Positions 1 through 9,198 are shown, counted from the stretch's first letter. The stretch is DNA of 64,000 nucleotides from Rhodoferax sp. (GCF_030697375.1 NZ_JAUYQD010000009.1:62001-126000); one strand, 5' to 3'. The notes: generated from the sequence alone by a model not told the origin. Numbers and translations: made by a program.

Positions 1-609
1 ACGCTGGCCCATGGCCGCGTGCTGATGGCCCACCTGGGCAACGGCGCCAGCCTGTGCGCCGCCGTGGAGGGACGCAGCCGTGCCACCACCATGGGCTTTT
101 CCACCCTGGACGGGCTGGTGATGGGCACCCGCTGCGGTGCGCTGGACCCCGGCGTGTTGCTGTACCTGATGGAGCAAGGCTGGAGCCACGACCGGCTGCA
201 GACCCTGCTGTACCAGCAAAGCGGCCTGCTGGGGGTCTCGGGCATCAGCGCCGACATGCGCCGCCTGCGCGCCGACCCCAGTGCCGACGCCCAACGGGCC
301 ATAGACCTGTTCACCCACCGGGTGGTGCGTGAATCCGGCGCCCTGGTGGCCTGTATGGAAGGGCTGGACGTGCTGGCCTTCAGCGGCGGCATTGGCGAAC
401 ATGACACGGTGTTGCGTGCCCAGGTCTGCGAACGCCTGGCCTGGATGGGTATCGCGCTGGACCCTGAGGCCAACGCGCAGGCCGTGGCCACCGGCGTCCA
501 AGCCATCCACCGCGCCACCAGCCGGGTCCAGGTCTGGGTCATCCCCACCGACGAAGGGGTGGTGGCCGCCCGGGAGGCGGCACAGCTGCTGAGGCCCGCT
601 ACTGCCTAG
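1..609 (+). CDS. ackA: Acetate kinase, C-terminal half (truncated by window edge)
   Basis: Acetate kinase makes acetyl phosphate and ADP from acetate and ATP in the cytoplasm, normally together with phosphotransacetylase. The frame is open from base 1, so the 202 residues seen are the C-terminal half of a protein of about 400 residues. ASKHA-fold motifs are visible: HLGNGASL at residues 10-17, the active-site loop [15 protein letters not shown] with the expected arginine, SGLLGVSG, the FSGGIGEH adenosine motif and a closing TDEG. The 3' end overlaps the convergent queF by 11 bp. The start and upstream partner lie outside the window. Identity is secure from the motif series. Confidence 0.95.
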   Translation, partial: TLAHGRVLMAHLGNGASLCAAVEGRSRATTMGFSTLDGLVMGTRCGALDPGVLLYLMEQGWSHDRLQTLLYQQSGLLGVSGISADMRRLRADPSADAQRAIDLFTHRVVRESGALVACMEGLDVLAFSGGIGEHDTVLRAQVCERLAWMGIALDPEANAQAVATGVQAIHRATSRVQVWVIPTDEGVVAAREAAQLLRPATA

Positions 610-1456
610 CGTGGCGGGTGTTGCCCGGCAGCGCCTGCGGGTAGCTGGTGCGAAACGGGTTGATGTCCAGCCCGCCGCGGCGCGTGTAGCGCGCATACAC
701 CGCCAGTTTGAGTGGTTTGCAGCGCGTCCACAGGTCCATGAAGATGCGCTCCACGCATTGCTCATGGAACTCGTTGTGGTTGCGAAAACTCACCAGGTAT
801 TGCAGCAAACTTTCCTGGTCAATGGGTGCCCCGGTGTAGCTGATCTGCACGCTGCCCCAGTCGGGTTGGCCGGTGACCAGGCAGTTGCTTTTGAGCAGGT
901 TGCTCACCAGCACTTCGCTCACCGGGGCTTCATCGGCAACCGTGTGCAGCAAGTCGGGCGCTGGTGTGTAGCGGGTGCACTCCACGTCCAGCCGGTCCAG
1001 GCTCAGGCCATCCAGTTCGTACACCGGCTCGCGGTCAAACAACTCTGGCAGCAAAATGCGCACGCCTATCGACGCCGGGGCCTGCCCCGTGCTGGCCGCA
1101 CCGCGCCACACCGCTTCACTCAGGTCCGCACGCAAACGGGCCTTGACCGCATCGGCATCGGCAAAGTGGGTGTTGTTGAAGCTGTTGAGATACAGCTTGA
1201 AGGACTTGCTCTCGATGATGTTGGGGCTCTCGCAGGGCACCATGAAGTGCGCCAGCGCCACCTGCGGCTTGCCGCGCGGATTAAGCCAGCTCAGCTCGAA
1301 CGCGGTCCACAGGTCGGCGCCAAAGAACGGTGCCGCACTGGGGACGCCGATCTCGGCACGTTTGCCAGCCCGGGGAATGGGAAACAAGAGCGAGGCATCG
1401 TACTGGTCGATGTAGGCGGAGGTTTTGCCCAGTTGGGACTGTTCGGGGGTGTTCAT
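599..1456 (-). CDS. queF: NADPH-dependent 7-cyano-7-deazaguanine reductase QueF (long form)
   Basis: QueF reduces preQ0 to preQ1 with NADPH, the last free-base step of queuosine synthesis before transfer into tRNA. The 285-residue length matches the two-domain long form typified by E. coli YqcD. The QueF signature [13 protein letters not shown] lies at residues 82-94. The catalytic cysteine is C192 in [11 protein letters not shown], with the partner aspartate at D199. [11 protein letters not shown] near residue 226 supplies the His-Glu substrate contacts. It is followed 9 bp upstream by a hydrolase gene on the same strand, so co-transcription is possible, though no functional link is evident. 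Confidence 0.95.
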   Translation of the reverse strand: MNTPEQSQLGKTSAYIDQYDASLLFPIPRAGKRAEIGVPSAAPFFGADLWTAFELSWLNPRGKPQVALAHFMVPCESPNIIESKSFKLYLNSFNNTHFADADAVKARLRADLSEAVWRGAASTGQAPASIGVRILLPELFDREPVYELDGLSLDRLDVECTRYTPAPDLLHTVADEAPVSEVLVSNLLKSNCLVTGQPDWGSVQISYTGAPIDQESLLQYLVSFRNHNEFHEQCVERIFMDLWTRCKPLKLAVYARYTRRGGLDINPFRTSYPQALPGNTRHARQ

Positions 1457-1465
1457 GGGCTCACT

Positions 1466-2383
1466 TCAGCGCGTTTTATCGGCGGTTTGCAGGTGGGGAA
1501 TCAGGGATTCCAGCATTTTGGCCACGGGTTCGGGCGGCAGGTCGTGGCCCATGCCATCGATGCCCACCAGCTTGGAGCCCGAGATCCGCCGCGCCGTGTC
1601 TTCGCCGCAGGCATAGGGCACCAGCGGGTCGGCCTTGCCGTGCAGCACCAGGGTGGGGGCCTTGACCCGGGACAGCTGCGCCGCACGGGTGATGTCCGAC
1701 ACAATGGCCAGCATCTGGCGCAGGGTTCCCACCGGATGGAAACTGCGCTGCACACCCCGCGCAATGCGCTCGCGCATCTCGGCCTCCGGCGTGGGATGGG
1801 CCGGGCTGCCAATGGCGGTGAACAATTTGACGTAATGGTCCACCACCGCGTCCTGGCTGGTACCGGTCGGGCGGCTCAGTAATACCCGCATCACCTTGCG
1901 GTCGGGTTGTGGCAAACCGCGCGCACCGCTGGTGCTCATGATGCTGGTCAGGCTGGTCACCCGCTCCGGTGCGGCAATGGCCACACGCTGGGCGATCATG
2001 CCGCCCATGCTGACCCCCACCACATGGGCTTTTTTGATCTCCAGCGCATCCAACACCCCCAGCGCATCGGCGGCCATGTCACCCACGGTGTACAGCGGGC
2101 GGGGCACAAAACCCAGCTTGTGCTTCAGGCCCGCCCAGAACAAATTGGGCTTACCCAAAAAGTCGAGGTGGGTGCTCAGCCCGATGTCGCGGTTGTCAAA
2201 GCGGACCACCCGGTAGCCCGCATCCACCAGTTCCTGGATGAACTGCGGCGGCCAAGCCACCAGTTGCATCCCCAGGCCCATGATGAGCAATACGGTGGGG
2301 CGCGCCTGCAAATCCGCATCCTGCGGGTTGATGGAGGCGGTGTCTTCAATCTCTATTTCGATTCCATTTGCTAGTATTTTCAT
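1466..2383 (-). CDS. Alpha/beta-hydrolase fold esterase
   Basis: A 305-residue alpha/beta hydrolase of the epoxide-hydrolase/RdmC-like type. The nucleophile elbow GVSMGG places serine at S125. The acid is probably D252 (HGKADPLVP) and the base H280 (GMGHDLP). The oxyanion-loop region VLLIMGLGMQ is at 31-40. There is no signal peptide, so it is cytoplasmic. The substrate cannot be inferred. The start codon and the first residues (MKILA) lie inside a copy of the dispersed 60-bp repeat, so the repeat has supplied the translation start. No convincing Shine-Dalgarno sequence is visible upstream in the repeat. Confidence 0.8.
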   Translation of the reverse strand: MKILANGIEIEIEDTASINPQDADLQARPTVLLIMGLGMQLVAWPPQFIQELVDAGYRVVRFDNRDIGLSTHLDFLGKPNLFWAGLKHKLGFVPRPLYTVGDMAADALGVLDALEIKKAHVVGVSMGGMIAQRVAIAAPERVTSLTSIMSTSGARGLPQPDRKVMRVLLSRPTGTSQDAVVDHYVKLFTAIGSPAHPTPEAEMRERIARGVQRSFHPVGTLRQMLAIVSDITRAAQLSRVKAPTLVLHGKADPLVPYACGEDTARRISGSKLVGIDGMGHDLPPEPVAKMLESLIPHLQTADKTR

Positions 2384-2428
2384 AGCTACCTACGCTTTGT
2401 ATACGGGGGCTAGATGCCCATTTAACTC
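2369..2428 (+). repeat. Dispersed 60-bp repeat, copy A
   Basis: Starts TGCTAGTATTTTCATAGCTA and continues through a TACGGGGGCTAG core to a CCCATTT end. It spans the start of the hydrolase gene and ends 6 bp before the yaaA stop. The spacing between TGCT and AGCT is the same as in the other copies of the family. Confidence 0.75.
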
Positions 2429-2434
2429 AAAATT

Positions 2435-3217
2435 TCAAGTGCCCGCGTCAAGCTGGCGCCGAAACACCATGCGCTGCGGGGTGGATTGGCCTGCATCCCA
2501 AGCATAGCCCTCGGCATCAAAGGCGCGCAGTTGCTCGGGTTGCACCAGCTGGTGCGTGGCGGCAAAACGCGCCATCAGCCCGCGCGCGCGCTTGGCCATG
2601 AAGCTGATGATCTTGTACTGCCCGCCCTTGTATTCCTGAAACACACACTCCACCACCCGCGCCTTCAAGGCCCGGGTGTCCACCGCCTTGAAATACTCTT
2701 GCGAAGCCAAATTGATGACCACCGGGCTGATATCGGCGCGCAGCCGGGTATTGAGGTACTCGGCGATCTGGGTACCCCAAAACTGGTACAGATTGGCGCC
2801 TTGCGGGGTGGCCAGCCGGGTTCCCATCTCCAGCCGGTAGGGTTGCATCAAATCCAGGGGGCGCAATACGCCGTATAGGCCGCTCAACAGGCACAAATGG
2901 TCTTGCACCCAGGCCATGGTGTCCGCCCCCAACGAGCGCGCATCGAGCCCACCATACACATCGCCATTGAAGGCCAGCACCGCTGGGCGGGCGTTTTTAG
3001 GGGTGGCTTTGGTGGACCAGGCCGCATAGCGGGCCACGTTCAGGCCCGAGAGTTTGTCGCTGAGCGACATCAATTCGGCAATTTGCTGGGGGGAATAGCT
3101 GCGCAGCACCTCAATCAGCACTTTGGACTGCGGGACAAACAAGGGCGCGGTGTGGGGATGCGGCGCAACAGGAGTTTCATAGTCCAGCGACTTGGCTGGC
3201 GAGAGAAGAAAAAGCAT
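2435..3217 (-). CDS. yaaA: Peroxide stress protein YaaA (DUF328/UPF0246)
   Basis: 260 residues with the diagnostic YaaA N-terminus MLFLLSPAKSLDYETP and the internal block NLASQEYFKAVD. In E. coli, YaaA is induced by OxyR, binds DNA and limits free intracellular iron during hydrogen peroxide stress. It is cytoplasmic with no signal peptide. The gene diverges from valS with 67 bp between starts, where a perfect 18-bp palindrome lies; no OxyR site can be recognised with confidence. The stop codon sits next to the end of dispersed repeat copy A. Confidence 0.92.
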   Translation of the reverse strand: MLFLLSPAKSLDYETPVAPHPHTAPLFVPQSKVLIEVLRSYSPQQIAELMSLSDKLSGLNVARYAAWSTKATPKNARPAVLAFNGDVYGGLDARSLGADTMAWVQDHLCLLSGLYGVLRPLDLMQPYRLEMGTRLATPQGANLYQFWGTQIAEYLNTRLRADISPVVINLASQEYFKAVDTRALKARVVECVFQEYKGGQYKIISFMAKRARGLMARFAATHQLVQPEQLRAFDAEGYAWDAGQSTPQRMVFRRQLDAGT

Positions 3218-3229
3218 GCCCCATTATCC

Positions 3230-3247
3230 CGAAAGCGCGCGCTTTCG
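3230..3247. repeat. Perfect 18-bp palindrome between yaaA and valS
   Basis: CGAAAGCGCGCGCTTTCG is perfectly self-complementary. It lies 12 bp from the yaaA start and 37 bp from the valS start. It could be an operator in the divergent promoter region or a hairpin in the valS leader; the sequence alone does not decide. Confidence 0.6.
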
Positions 3248-3284
3248 CTCTGGAGGGGCCGCCCCTGTCGAATAAAATTGGAGG

Positions 3285-6200
3285 ATGACCGATACCCTAC
3301 AACAACCCGGCCTCAACAGCCTGTCCAAATCGTTTGAACCCGCCGCCCTGGAAGCCCACTGGGGTCCTGAGTGGGAGCGTCGCGGCTACGGCGTGGCCGG
3401 CTACCGTGGCACCCAGGCCCCCTTAGCGGGAGAACCCTCTTTTGCCATCCAGTTGCCGCCCCCCAATGTGACCGGCACGCTGCACATGGGGCATGCGTTC
3501 AACCAGACCATCATGGACAGCCTGACGCGCTACCACCGCATGCGGGGTTTCAACACCGCCTGGATTCCGGGCACCGACCACGCCGGCATTGCCACCCAGA
3601 TCGTGGTGGAGCGCCAGTTGCAAGAGCAAAAAGTCAGCCGCCACGACCTGGGCCGCGAAGCCTTCACGTCCAAAGTGTGGGAATGGAAGCAAAAAAGCGG
3701 CAACATCATCACCAGCCAGATGCGCCGTATGGGCGACAGCGTGGACTGGAGCCGCGAGTACTTCACCATGGACCCCAAGCTGTCCAAGACGGTGACCGAA
3801 ACCTTTGTCCAGTTGTACGAACAAGGCCTGATCTACCGCGGCAAACGCCTGGTCAACTGGGACCCGATTTTGCAAAGCGCGGTGAGCGACCTGGAGGTGG
3901 AGAGCGAAGAGGAAGATGGCTCGCTGTGGCACATCCGCTACCCGCTGGCCGACGCCAGCGGCCAGCCCGCCGCCGATGGCGCCTCCATCACGGTGGCCAC
4001 CACCCGCCCCGAGACCATGCTGGGCGACGTGGCGGTGATGGTGCACCCCGAAGACGAGCGCTACGCCCACCTCATTGGCAAGCAGGTGGTGCTGCCTCTG
4101 TGCAACCGCACCATTCCCGTGATTGCCGACGACTACGTGGACAAGGCCTTCGGCACCGGCGTGGTGAAAGTCACCCCCGCCCACGACCAGAACGACTACG
4201 CGGTGGGCCAGCGCCACAAGCTGCCGACGGTGTGCGTATTAACGCTTGATGCAAAAATTAGCTCCGCGCCGATGCTGTGGATGCCTTCAGGAACGGAATT
4301 TGCGATGCCTGATGGCTCTTTGTTCAAACAGGGAGGCGAAGACGGGTTTGATACTTCCAATGCCCAACCACTATTTCGAACCGGAATAGGCGAAGCGCGG
4401 GCAGAACTTATGCCGGAGAAATACCGGGGCCTAGACCGCTTCGTGGCGCGCAAGGCGGTCGTGGCCGACCTGGACGCCTTGGGCCTGCTGGTCGAAGTCA
4501 AAAAACACAAACTCATGGTGCCGCGCTGCGCCCGTACCGGCCAGGTCATCGAGCCCATGCTCACCGACCAGTGGTTTGTTGCCATGACCAAGGTCAGCGA
4601 GACCGACCCGACCGGCAAGTCGATTGCCCAAAAAGCCATTGACGCTGTCCAGTCCGGCGAGGTCAAGTTTGTGCCCGAGAACTGGGTCAACACCTACAAC
4701 CAGTGGATGAACAACATCCAGGACTGGTGCATTTCCCGCCAGCTCTGGTGGGGCCACCAGATTCCGGCGTGGTACGACGAAGACGGCAACGTCATCGTGG
4801 CACGCAACGAAGCCGAAGCACAAGCCAAGGCCCCCGGCAAAACCTTGCGCCGTGACGAAGATGTGTTGGATACCTGGTATTCCTCCGCACTCGTCCCCTT
4901 CAGCACCATGGGCTGGCCCGAAAAGACGCAGGATTTCGACCTGTACCTCCCATCCTCCGTGCTGGTCACCGGCTACGACATCATCTTTTTCTGGGTCGCC
5001 CGGATGATCATGATGACCACCCATTTCACCGGCCAGGTGCCCTTCAAACACGTCTACATCCACGGCCTGGTGCGCGACGCCCAGGGCAAGAAGATGAGCA
5101 AGTCCGAAGGCAATGTCCTGGACCCGGTGGACCTGATCGACGGCATCTCGCTGGCTCCGCTGTTGGCCAAACGCTCCGAAGGCTTGCGCAAACCCGAAAC
5201 CGCACCCCAGGTGCGCAAGAACACCGAAAAAGAGTTCCCCGAAGGCATTCCCGCTTTTGGTGCCGATGCTCTGCGCTTCACCTTTGCCTCGCTGGCCTCT
5301 TTGGGCCGCAGCATCAACTTCGACAGCAAGCGCTGCGAGGGCTACCGCAACTTCTGCAACAAGCTGTGGAACGCCACCCGCTTTGTGCTGATGAACTGCG
5401 AAGGCCAGGACTGCGGTGTGCAGGAGCAAGCCCAGTGCGACAGTGCCTACCTGGATTTCAGCGCCGCCGACCGCTGGATTGTCTCGCTGCTGCAAAAAGC
5501 AGAGGCCGATGTCGCCAAGGGCTTTGAAGAATACCGCCTGGACAACGTCGCCAACACCATCTACGACTTTGTTTGGAACGAGTTCTGCGACTGGTACCTG
5601 GAAATTGCCAAGGTGCAGATCAACACGGGCACAGACGCGCAAAAACGCGCCACCCGCCGCACCCTGATCCGCACCCTGGAAACCATGCTGCGCCTGGCCC
5701 ATCCCATCACCCCCTTCATCACCGAAGAGCTGTGGCAAAAAGTGGCGCCTGTGGCGGGTCGCGATGGCGCATCGGTCAGTGTGGCCGCCTACCCCATCAG
5801 CCAGCCCGAGCGCATTGACGAAGCGGCCATCGCCTACGTCGCCAAGCTCAAACTGCTGGTCGATGCCTGCCGCAACCTGCGCGGTGAAATGAACGTGTCA
5901 CCGGCCACCCGGCTGCCCCTGTTTGTGGTGGCGCAGACGGCGGCAGAGCATGCCTTCCTGAAGTCTGCCGCCCCCGTACTGCAGGCGCTGGCCAAGCTCA
6001 ACGAGGTGCGCCTGTTCGACGACGAGGCCGCCTGGGCGACTGCCGCACAAGCGGCCCCGGTGGCCATGGTGGGCGAAGCCCGCATCTGCCTGCACATGGA
6101 AATCGATGTGGCCGCCGAGAAGCTGCGCCTGGGCAAGGAAGTGACCCGTCTGGAAGAACAAATCGGCAAAGCCCAGGCCAAGCTGGGCAACGAAGCCTTT

Positions 6201-6305
6201 GTCGCCAAGGCCCCCGCCGCCGTGCTGGAACAGGAGCGCAAGCGCATGGACGACTTCAGTGCCACCCTGACCAAGGTGCGCGAGCAGTTGGCTCGCTTGG
6301 TGTAA
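3285..6305 (+). CDS. valS: Valyl-tRNA synthetase
   Basis: Class Ia synthetase that charges tRNA-Val and edits mis-activated threonine. It has 1006 residues. The HIGH-type motif is HMGH at 67-70 inside [13 protein letters not shown], and KMSKS is at 603-607. The CP1 editing domain lies between them, the anticodon-binding domain at about 690-870, and the C-terminal tRNA-binding coiled coil at about 940-1006. Residues about 327-376 in the editing domain are an extra segment with AT-richer codons than the flanks. The segment after KMSKS (about 620-655) is also long, as in other betaproteobacteria. A GGAGG sequence abuts the ATG with no spacer, an unusual arrangement; no better in-frame start is apparent. 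Confidence 0.97.
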   Translation: MTDTLQQPGLNSLSKSFEPAALEAHWGPEWERRGYGVAGYRGTQAPLAGEPSFAIQLPPPNVTGTLHMGHAFNQTIMDSLTRYHRMRGFNTAWIPGTDHAGIATQIVVERQLQEQKVSRHDLGREAFTSKVWEWKQKSGNIITSQMRRMGDSVDWSREYFTMDPKLSKTVTETFVQLYEQGLIYRGKRLVNWDPILQSAVSDLEVESEEEDGSLWHIRYPLADASGQPAADGASITVATTRPETMLGDVAVMVHPEDERYAHLIGKQVVLPLCNRTIPVIADDYVDKAFGTGVVKVTPAHDQNDYAVGQRHKLPTVCVLTLDAKISSAPMLWMPSGTEFAMPDGSLFKQGGEDGFDTSNAQPLFRTGIGEARAELMPEKYRGLDRFVARKAVVADLDALGLLVEVKKHKLMVPRCARTGQVIEPMLTDQWFVAMTKVSETDPTGKSIAQKAIDAVQSGEVKFVPENWVNTYNQWMNNIQDWCISRQLWWGHQIPAWYDEDGNVIVARNEAEAQAKAPGKTLRRDEDVLDTWYSSALVPFSTMGWPEKTQDFDLYLPSSVLVTGYDIIFFWVARMIMMTTHFTGQVPFKHVYIHGLVRDAQGKKMSKSEGNVLDPVDLIDGISLAPLLAKRSEGLRKPETAPQVRKNTEKEFPEGIPAFGADALRFTFASLASLGRSINFDSKRCEGYRNFCNKLWNATRFVLMNCEGQDCGVQEQAQCDSAYLDFSAADRWIVSLLQKAEADVAKGFEEYRLDNVANTIYDFVWNEFCDWYLEIAKVQINTGTDAQKRATRRTLIRTLETMLRLAHPITPFITEELWQKVAPVAGRDGASVSVAAYPISQPERIDEAAIAYVAKLKLLVDACRNLRGEMNVSPATRLPLFVVAQTAAEHAFLKSAAPVLQALAKLNEVRLFDDEAAWATAAQAAPVAMVGEARICLHMEIDVAAEKLRLGKEVTRLEEQIGKAQAKLGNEAFVAKAPAAVLEQERKRMDDFSATLTKVREQLARLV

Positions 6306-6331
6306 AGAAAGAGCGCATCGCCCAGATCCAA

Positions 6332-6433
6332 GCAGCAGGCCTGGGGTGGGCGCCAAAGCGAGGTAAAGGAGGAGCAGAGGGCCAAGCCCTCTGCGGGGGA
6401 CACGAGCGGCGGCACCCACCCCAGGCCTGCTGC
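6332..6433. repeat. Nested inverted-repeat element downstream of valS
   Basis: The outer arms GCAGCAGGCCTGGGGTGGG (6332-6350) and CCCACCCCAGGCCTGCTGC (6415-6433) are perfect 19-bp reverse complements. Between them is an inner 9-bp hairpin, GCAGAGGGC (6374-6382), CAA, GCCCTCTGC (6386-6394). The element fills most of the 161 bp between convergent valS and the tusA-like gene. It has no U-tract, so it is more like a mobile-repeat (REP/BIME-like) unit than a plain terminator. Confidence 0.8.
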
Positions 6434-6466
6434 GGGCGCAGACCACAAGGTGCCCTGGACGACTTC

Positions 6467-6694
6467 TTAGCGGCGGCGCAGCAGGTGGATGTATTCCTCC
6501 CCCTGCGTCTCTTGCCCAATCAGTTCATTGCCCGTTTGCTTGGCAAACGCCTGAAAATCGCGCAAGGAACCCGCGTCGGTGGCCACCACTTTCAAAACCT
6601 GGCCGCTGACCAACTCAGCCAGCGCCTTTTTGGCCTTCAAAATGGGGAGCGGGCAATTCAAGCCGCGGGTGTCAATTTCTTTGTCGATGTTCAT
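6467..6694 (-). CDS. TusA/SirA-family sulfurtransferase
   Basis: A 75-residue protein with the defining motif CPLPILKAKKAL; the persulfide-carrying cysteine is C14. The family relays sulfur as a cysteine persulfide, as in tRNA thiolation (TusA), molybdenum cofactor synthesis or sulfur oxidation. It follows the cysM-NUDIX pair by 30 bp on the same strand, so it is probably co-transcribed with a cysteine synthase, which fits a sulfur-handling role. Whether it is the true TusA orthologue cannot be decided because tusBCDE are not nearby. Confidence 0.85.
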   Translation of the reverse strand: MNIDKEIDTRGLNCPLPILKAKKALAELVSGQVLKVVATDAGSLRDFQAFAKQTGNELIGQETQGEEYIHLLRRR

Positions 6695-6724
6695 ACAGGC
6701 AGTTTTCTGGCAGAGGCGCCGATT

Positions 6725-7276
6725 TTAGTTCGCCAGCTTCTCGGCGTCCTGCCGCCACACCGGATCGATGAACTCCGGTGTGTGTCCGCGCCAGCGCAAA
6801 AACTCGGCCAGCGCATACCCCGTACCGGCTGGCCAACACTTCACGTCCTCCAGCTGGTAAAGACGGTAGTCCACCAGTTCAGGGCTGAGCTTTACCTCGC
6901 CATGGCACACCGCATGGTAGGCAATGATGATCTGGTTCATGCGTTGAAAGTCGTACACACCGATCAGTTTCAGCGCATCGGTGGTGAGCGAAGTTTCCTC
7001 AGAAATCTCGCGTGCAATGCCCTCCTCGGGCGTTTCTCCAGCCTCCATAAAACCAGTGATCAAGGCGTACATTTTTCCGGGCCACGCAGCGTTGCGGGCC
7101 AACAAAATCTGGCCGTTGTACTCAATCACGGCGGCCAACACTGGCGTTGGATTGTTCCAGTGCGTGTACGTGCACGAAGGACAGCGCAAGCGCTCTTTAT
7201 CACCGCCATCCTCGGCATGGGTAATCAGTGCCAAGGGAGTCGCGCATTGGGGGCAAAATTTGAAGGCGTGTGTCAT
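6725..7276 (-). CDS. NUDIX hydrolase with N-terminal zinc ribbon
   Basis: 183 residues. The zinc ribbon has two Cys pairs (CPQC near residue 8 and CPSC near 33). A Nudix box follows at about 75-97 (GFMEAGETPEEG then REISEETSL); the usual glycine near its end is serine here. The overall plan resembles NADH pyrophosphatase NudC, but the NudC motif SQPWPFPxS after the box is missing, so the substrate is open. The start codon overlaps the cysM stop (ATGA), indicating translational coupling. It is cytoplasmic. Confidence 0.85.
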   Translation of the reverse strand: MTHAFKFCPQCATPLALITHAEDGGDKERLRCPSCTYTHWNNPTPVLAAVIEYNGQILLARNAAWPGKMYALITGFMEAGETPEEGIAREISEETSLTTDALKLIGVYDFQRMNQIIIAYHAVCHGEVKLSPELVDYRLYQLEDVKCWPAGTGYALAEFLRWRGHTPEFIDPVWRQDAEKLAN

Positions 7277-8175
7277 GCTGGAAACACGCCGGTGGAGAGA
7301 TAACGATCACCACGGTCGCAGACGATAAAGGCAATCGTGGCATCCCGCTCACGCTTGGCAATTTCCTGCGCCACCCAGCAGGCCCCGGCGGCCGAAATGC
7401 CAGCAAAAATACCCTCTTCACGTGCCAGGCGCCGGCACATCTCCTCTGCATCCGACTGGCTCACGGACACCAATTCATCGACGTTGGCCGGGTCATAAAT
7501 CTTGGGCAAATATTCCTGGGGCCATTTGCGAATACCCGGAATCCGTGAGCCTTCCGAGGGTTGTGCGCCCACAATGCGGATGGCCGGATTTTTTTCCTTC
7601 AAAAAGCGCGACACACCGGTGATGGTGCCGGTAGTGCCCATGGCGCTGACAAAGTGCGTGACCTGGCCCTGGGTGTCCGCCCAAATTTCGGGTCCAGTGG
7701 TTTCGTAATGGATACGCGGGTTGTCCGGGTTGGCAAACTGGTCCAGCACCCGGCCCTTGCCGTCGCGCTGCATCTGTTCGGCCAAGTCCCGGGCATATTC
7801 CATACCCGCGCTTTTGGGGGTGAGGATCAGTTCGGCCCCAAAGGCTTTCATGGTCTGCACCCGCTCAATCGACAGGTCCTCCGGCATGATCAGCACCATG
7901 CGGTAGCCCTTGATAGCCGCTGCCATGGCCAAAGCGATGCCTGTGTTGCCCGAAGTGGCCTCAATCAAGGTGTCGCCCGGTTTGATGTCGCCACGCTCTT
8001 GCGCACGCTGGATCATGGACAGCGCGGGGCGGTCTTTCACCGACCCAGCCGGGTTGTTGCCCTCCAATTTGGCCAAAACCACGGTGTTGCGCGCGGAATT
8101 TTCCTGTGCCTGGATACGCTGCAGGACCACCAAAGGTGTTTTTCCGATGGAATCTTCAATTGTTAAGTATTTCAT
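7273..8175 (-). CDS. cysM: Cysteine synthase B
   Basis: PLP-dependent O-acetylserine sulfhydrylase of the CysM type. At 300 residues it is close to the E. coli length of 303. The PLP lysine is K47 in NNPAGSVKDRP. The substrate loop TSGNTG is near 72 and the phosphate-binding loop GTTGTITG near 178. I chose the ATG giving MKYLTIEDSIGKTP, the family's usual N-terminus; an ATG two codons upstream is possible. The frame stays open further upstream only because it runs antisense through tRNA-Leu, which is not coding. Heads an operon with the NUDIX and TusA-like genes. Confidence 0.95.
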   Translation of the reverse strand: MKYLTIEDSIGKTPLVVLQRIQAQENSARNTVVLAKLEGNNPAGSVKDRPALSMIQRAQERGDIKPGDTLIEATSGNTGIALAMAAAIKGYRMVLIMPEDLSIERVQTMKAFGAELILTPKSAGMEYARDLAEQMQRDGKGRVLDQFANPDNPRIHYETTGPEIWADTQGQVTHFVSAMGTTGTITGVSRFLKEKNPAIRIVGAQPSEGSRIPGIRKWPQEYLPKIYDPANVDELVSVSQSDAEEMCRRLAREEGIFAGISAAGACWVAQEIAKRERDATIAFIVCDRGDRYLSTGVFPA

Positions 8176-8195
8176 GTCCATAAATGTGCCATAAT
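8167..8195 (+). promoter_or_regulatory. Candidate tRNA-Leu promoter
   Basis: CATAAT at 8190-8195 is a good -10 element about 20 bp before the tRNA 5' end. No strong -35 is visible; GTATTT lies about 17 bp upstream. The region also overlaps the first codons of divergent cysM. Confidence 0.35.
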
Positions 8196-8215
8196 TTGGT
8201 TCTTCGCTAGTACCT

Positions 8216-8300
8216 GCCCGGGTGGTGAAATTGGTAGACTCAGGGGACTCAAAATCCCCCGCCGCAAGGCGTGCCGGTTCGAGTCCGGCCCCGGGCACCA
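8216..8300 (+). tRNA. tRNA-Leu (anticodon CAA)
   Basis: An 85-nt class II tRNA with encoded CCA. The acceptor stem GCCCGGG pairs with CCCGGGC. The anticodon stem GGGGA/TCCCC encloses the loop CTCAAAA, which gives anticodon CAA. A long variable arm (GCCGCAAGGCG) marks it as leucine or serine type. The T arm contains GGTTCGAGTCC. It decodes UUG. Confidence 0.97.
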
Positions 8301-8308
8301 ACCTTTCT

Positions 8309-8767
8309 TCAAGGTTGCTGTTGTTTGGCTTTCGCCAAACGCGCTAATGTTTTCCCCGTAGCATTCACCAGTACGAGCTGTTCGTCTTCCAGACGCACGT
8401 TACGGGTTTGTTCAATGGCTTTGAAAAACATATCCTCCTGCCCTGCAGGCGCAGTGATACAAGCCTTCCCGGTGGCGACCAATGCGCCAAAGCGCACCTC
8501 GCCAGACCGCACCGCTGCCTTCCCCGCAAAACCGTTACACCCTCCTGTGCCACTCACCTGTTCTGGGCCCGACCAACGCAACTGCGGCGCAGGACTGATC
8601 ACGGGTACCACGCCATCGATGGCGACCGCCACCCAATGGATGCCTACCCAACTTTCCGCCGTCAAGGGTATTACCACCGTTGGAAGCGGCTCGGGAATCG
8701 CGCAGGCACCCAACGCCGCCGCCAGCGCCAGCGATGCCCCCATTGAATTCAATATCTTTATTGCCAT
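8309..8767 (-). CDS. META-domain (HslJ-like) lipoprotein
   Basis: 152 residues. The signal peptide ends in a lipobox, LGAC, with the acylated cysteine at C22, so the mature protein should be membrane-anchored in the periplasm. The C-terminal half is a META/HslJ-like domain, recognised from SGTGGCNGFAG, then KACITAPAGQEDMFFKAIEQ. HslJ is linked to heat shock and novobiocin resistance in E. coli; the molecular function is unknown. The gene ends 8 bp after tRNA-Leu on the opposite strand. Confidence 0.75.
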   Translation of the reverse strand: MAIKILNSMGASLALAAALGACAIPEPLPTVVIPLTAESWVGIHWVAVAIDGVVPVISPAPQLRWSGPEQVSGTGGCNGFAGKAAVRSGEVRFGALVATGKACITAPAGQEDMFFKAIEQTRNVRLEDEQLVLVNATGKTLARLAKAKQQQP

Positions 8768-8909
8768 CCAGTGTCCTCTTCTTCATCGCCACAATTCAAT
8801 TCACTGTCCAACGCAAATTATGCGAGGGTTCGGCCATTATGGGATGGCGATCATTGACAATCGCCAGCAAGCGCCATTTCTTCCAACGCAGTCTAAGAAA
8901 GGTAGTGTC

Positions 8910-9155
8910 ATGCGGTCTATTTTGGGTATTTTGAGTGTGCTGATCGTGCTTGCGCTTGTCGGCGCCCTTGCCAAGAAGCAACTGAGCACCGCAGCCATAC
9001 CCTCTGGCCTATCCACGTCTGACTCAGGTGTGGCGATACCAACGACGACCCCAGGCGCAAGCCCACAACAACAAAGCCAGGAAATTCAACAACAAGTCAA
9101 GCAGTCGCTGGAAGCCGCCATGCAACAGGCACGACCCATGCCGGACGACAAGTGA
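8910..9155 (+). CDS. Small membrane-anchored protein of unknown function
   Basis: 81 residues. The N-terminus MRSILGILSVLIVLALVGAL forms one hydrophobic segment (about 3-20), followed by a polar tail rich in Gln, Ser, Thr and Pro with a short amphipathic Gln-rich stretch. AAGAAAGG lies about 7 bp before the ATG and decides this start over the open frame further upstream. I do not recognise a family. Such short anchored proteins are common in Comamonadaceae. The YdcF-like gene follows 43 bp downstream on the same strand. Confidence 0.6.
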   Translation: MRSILGILSVLIVLALVGALAKKQLSTAAIPSGLSTSDSGVAIPTTTPGASPQQQSQEIQQQVKQSLEAAMQQARPMPDDK

Positions 9156-9198
9156 CAACTTTTGTGATGTCAGGCAGCGTTCCTCCCCCCCTAAGCCC

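Noticed and set aside
8176..8301. 42-codon N-terminal extension of cysM
   Set aside because: It is the antisense reading of tRNA-Leu (beginning VPGAGLEPAR), a well-known false translation; the family start is MKYLTIED.
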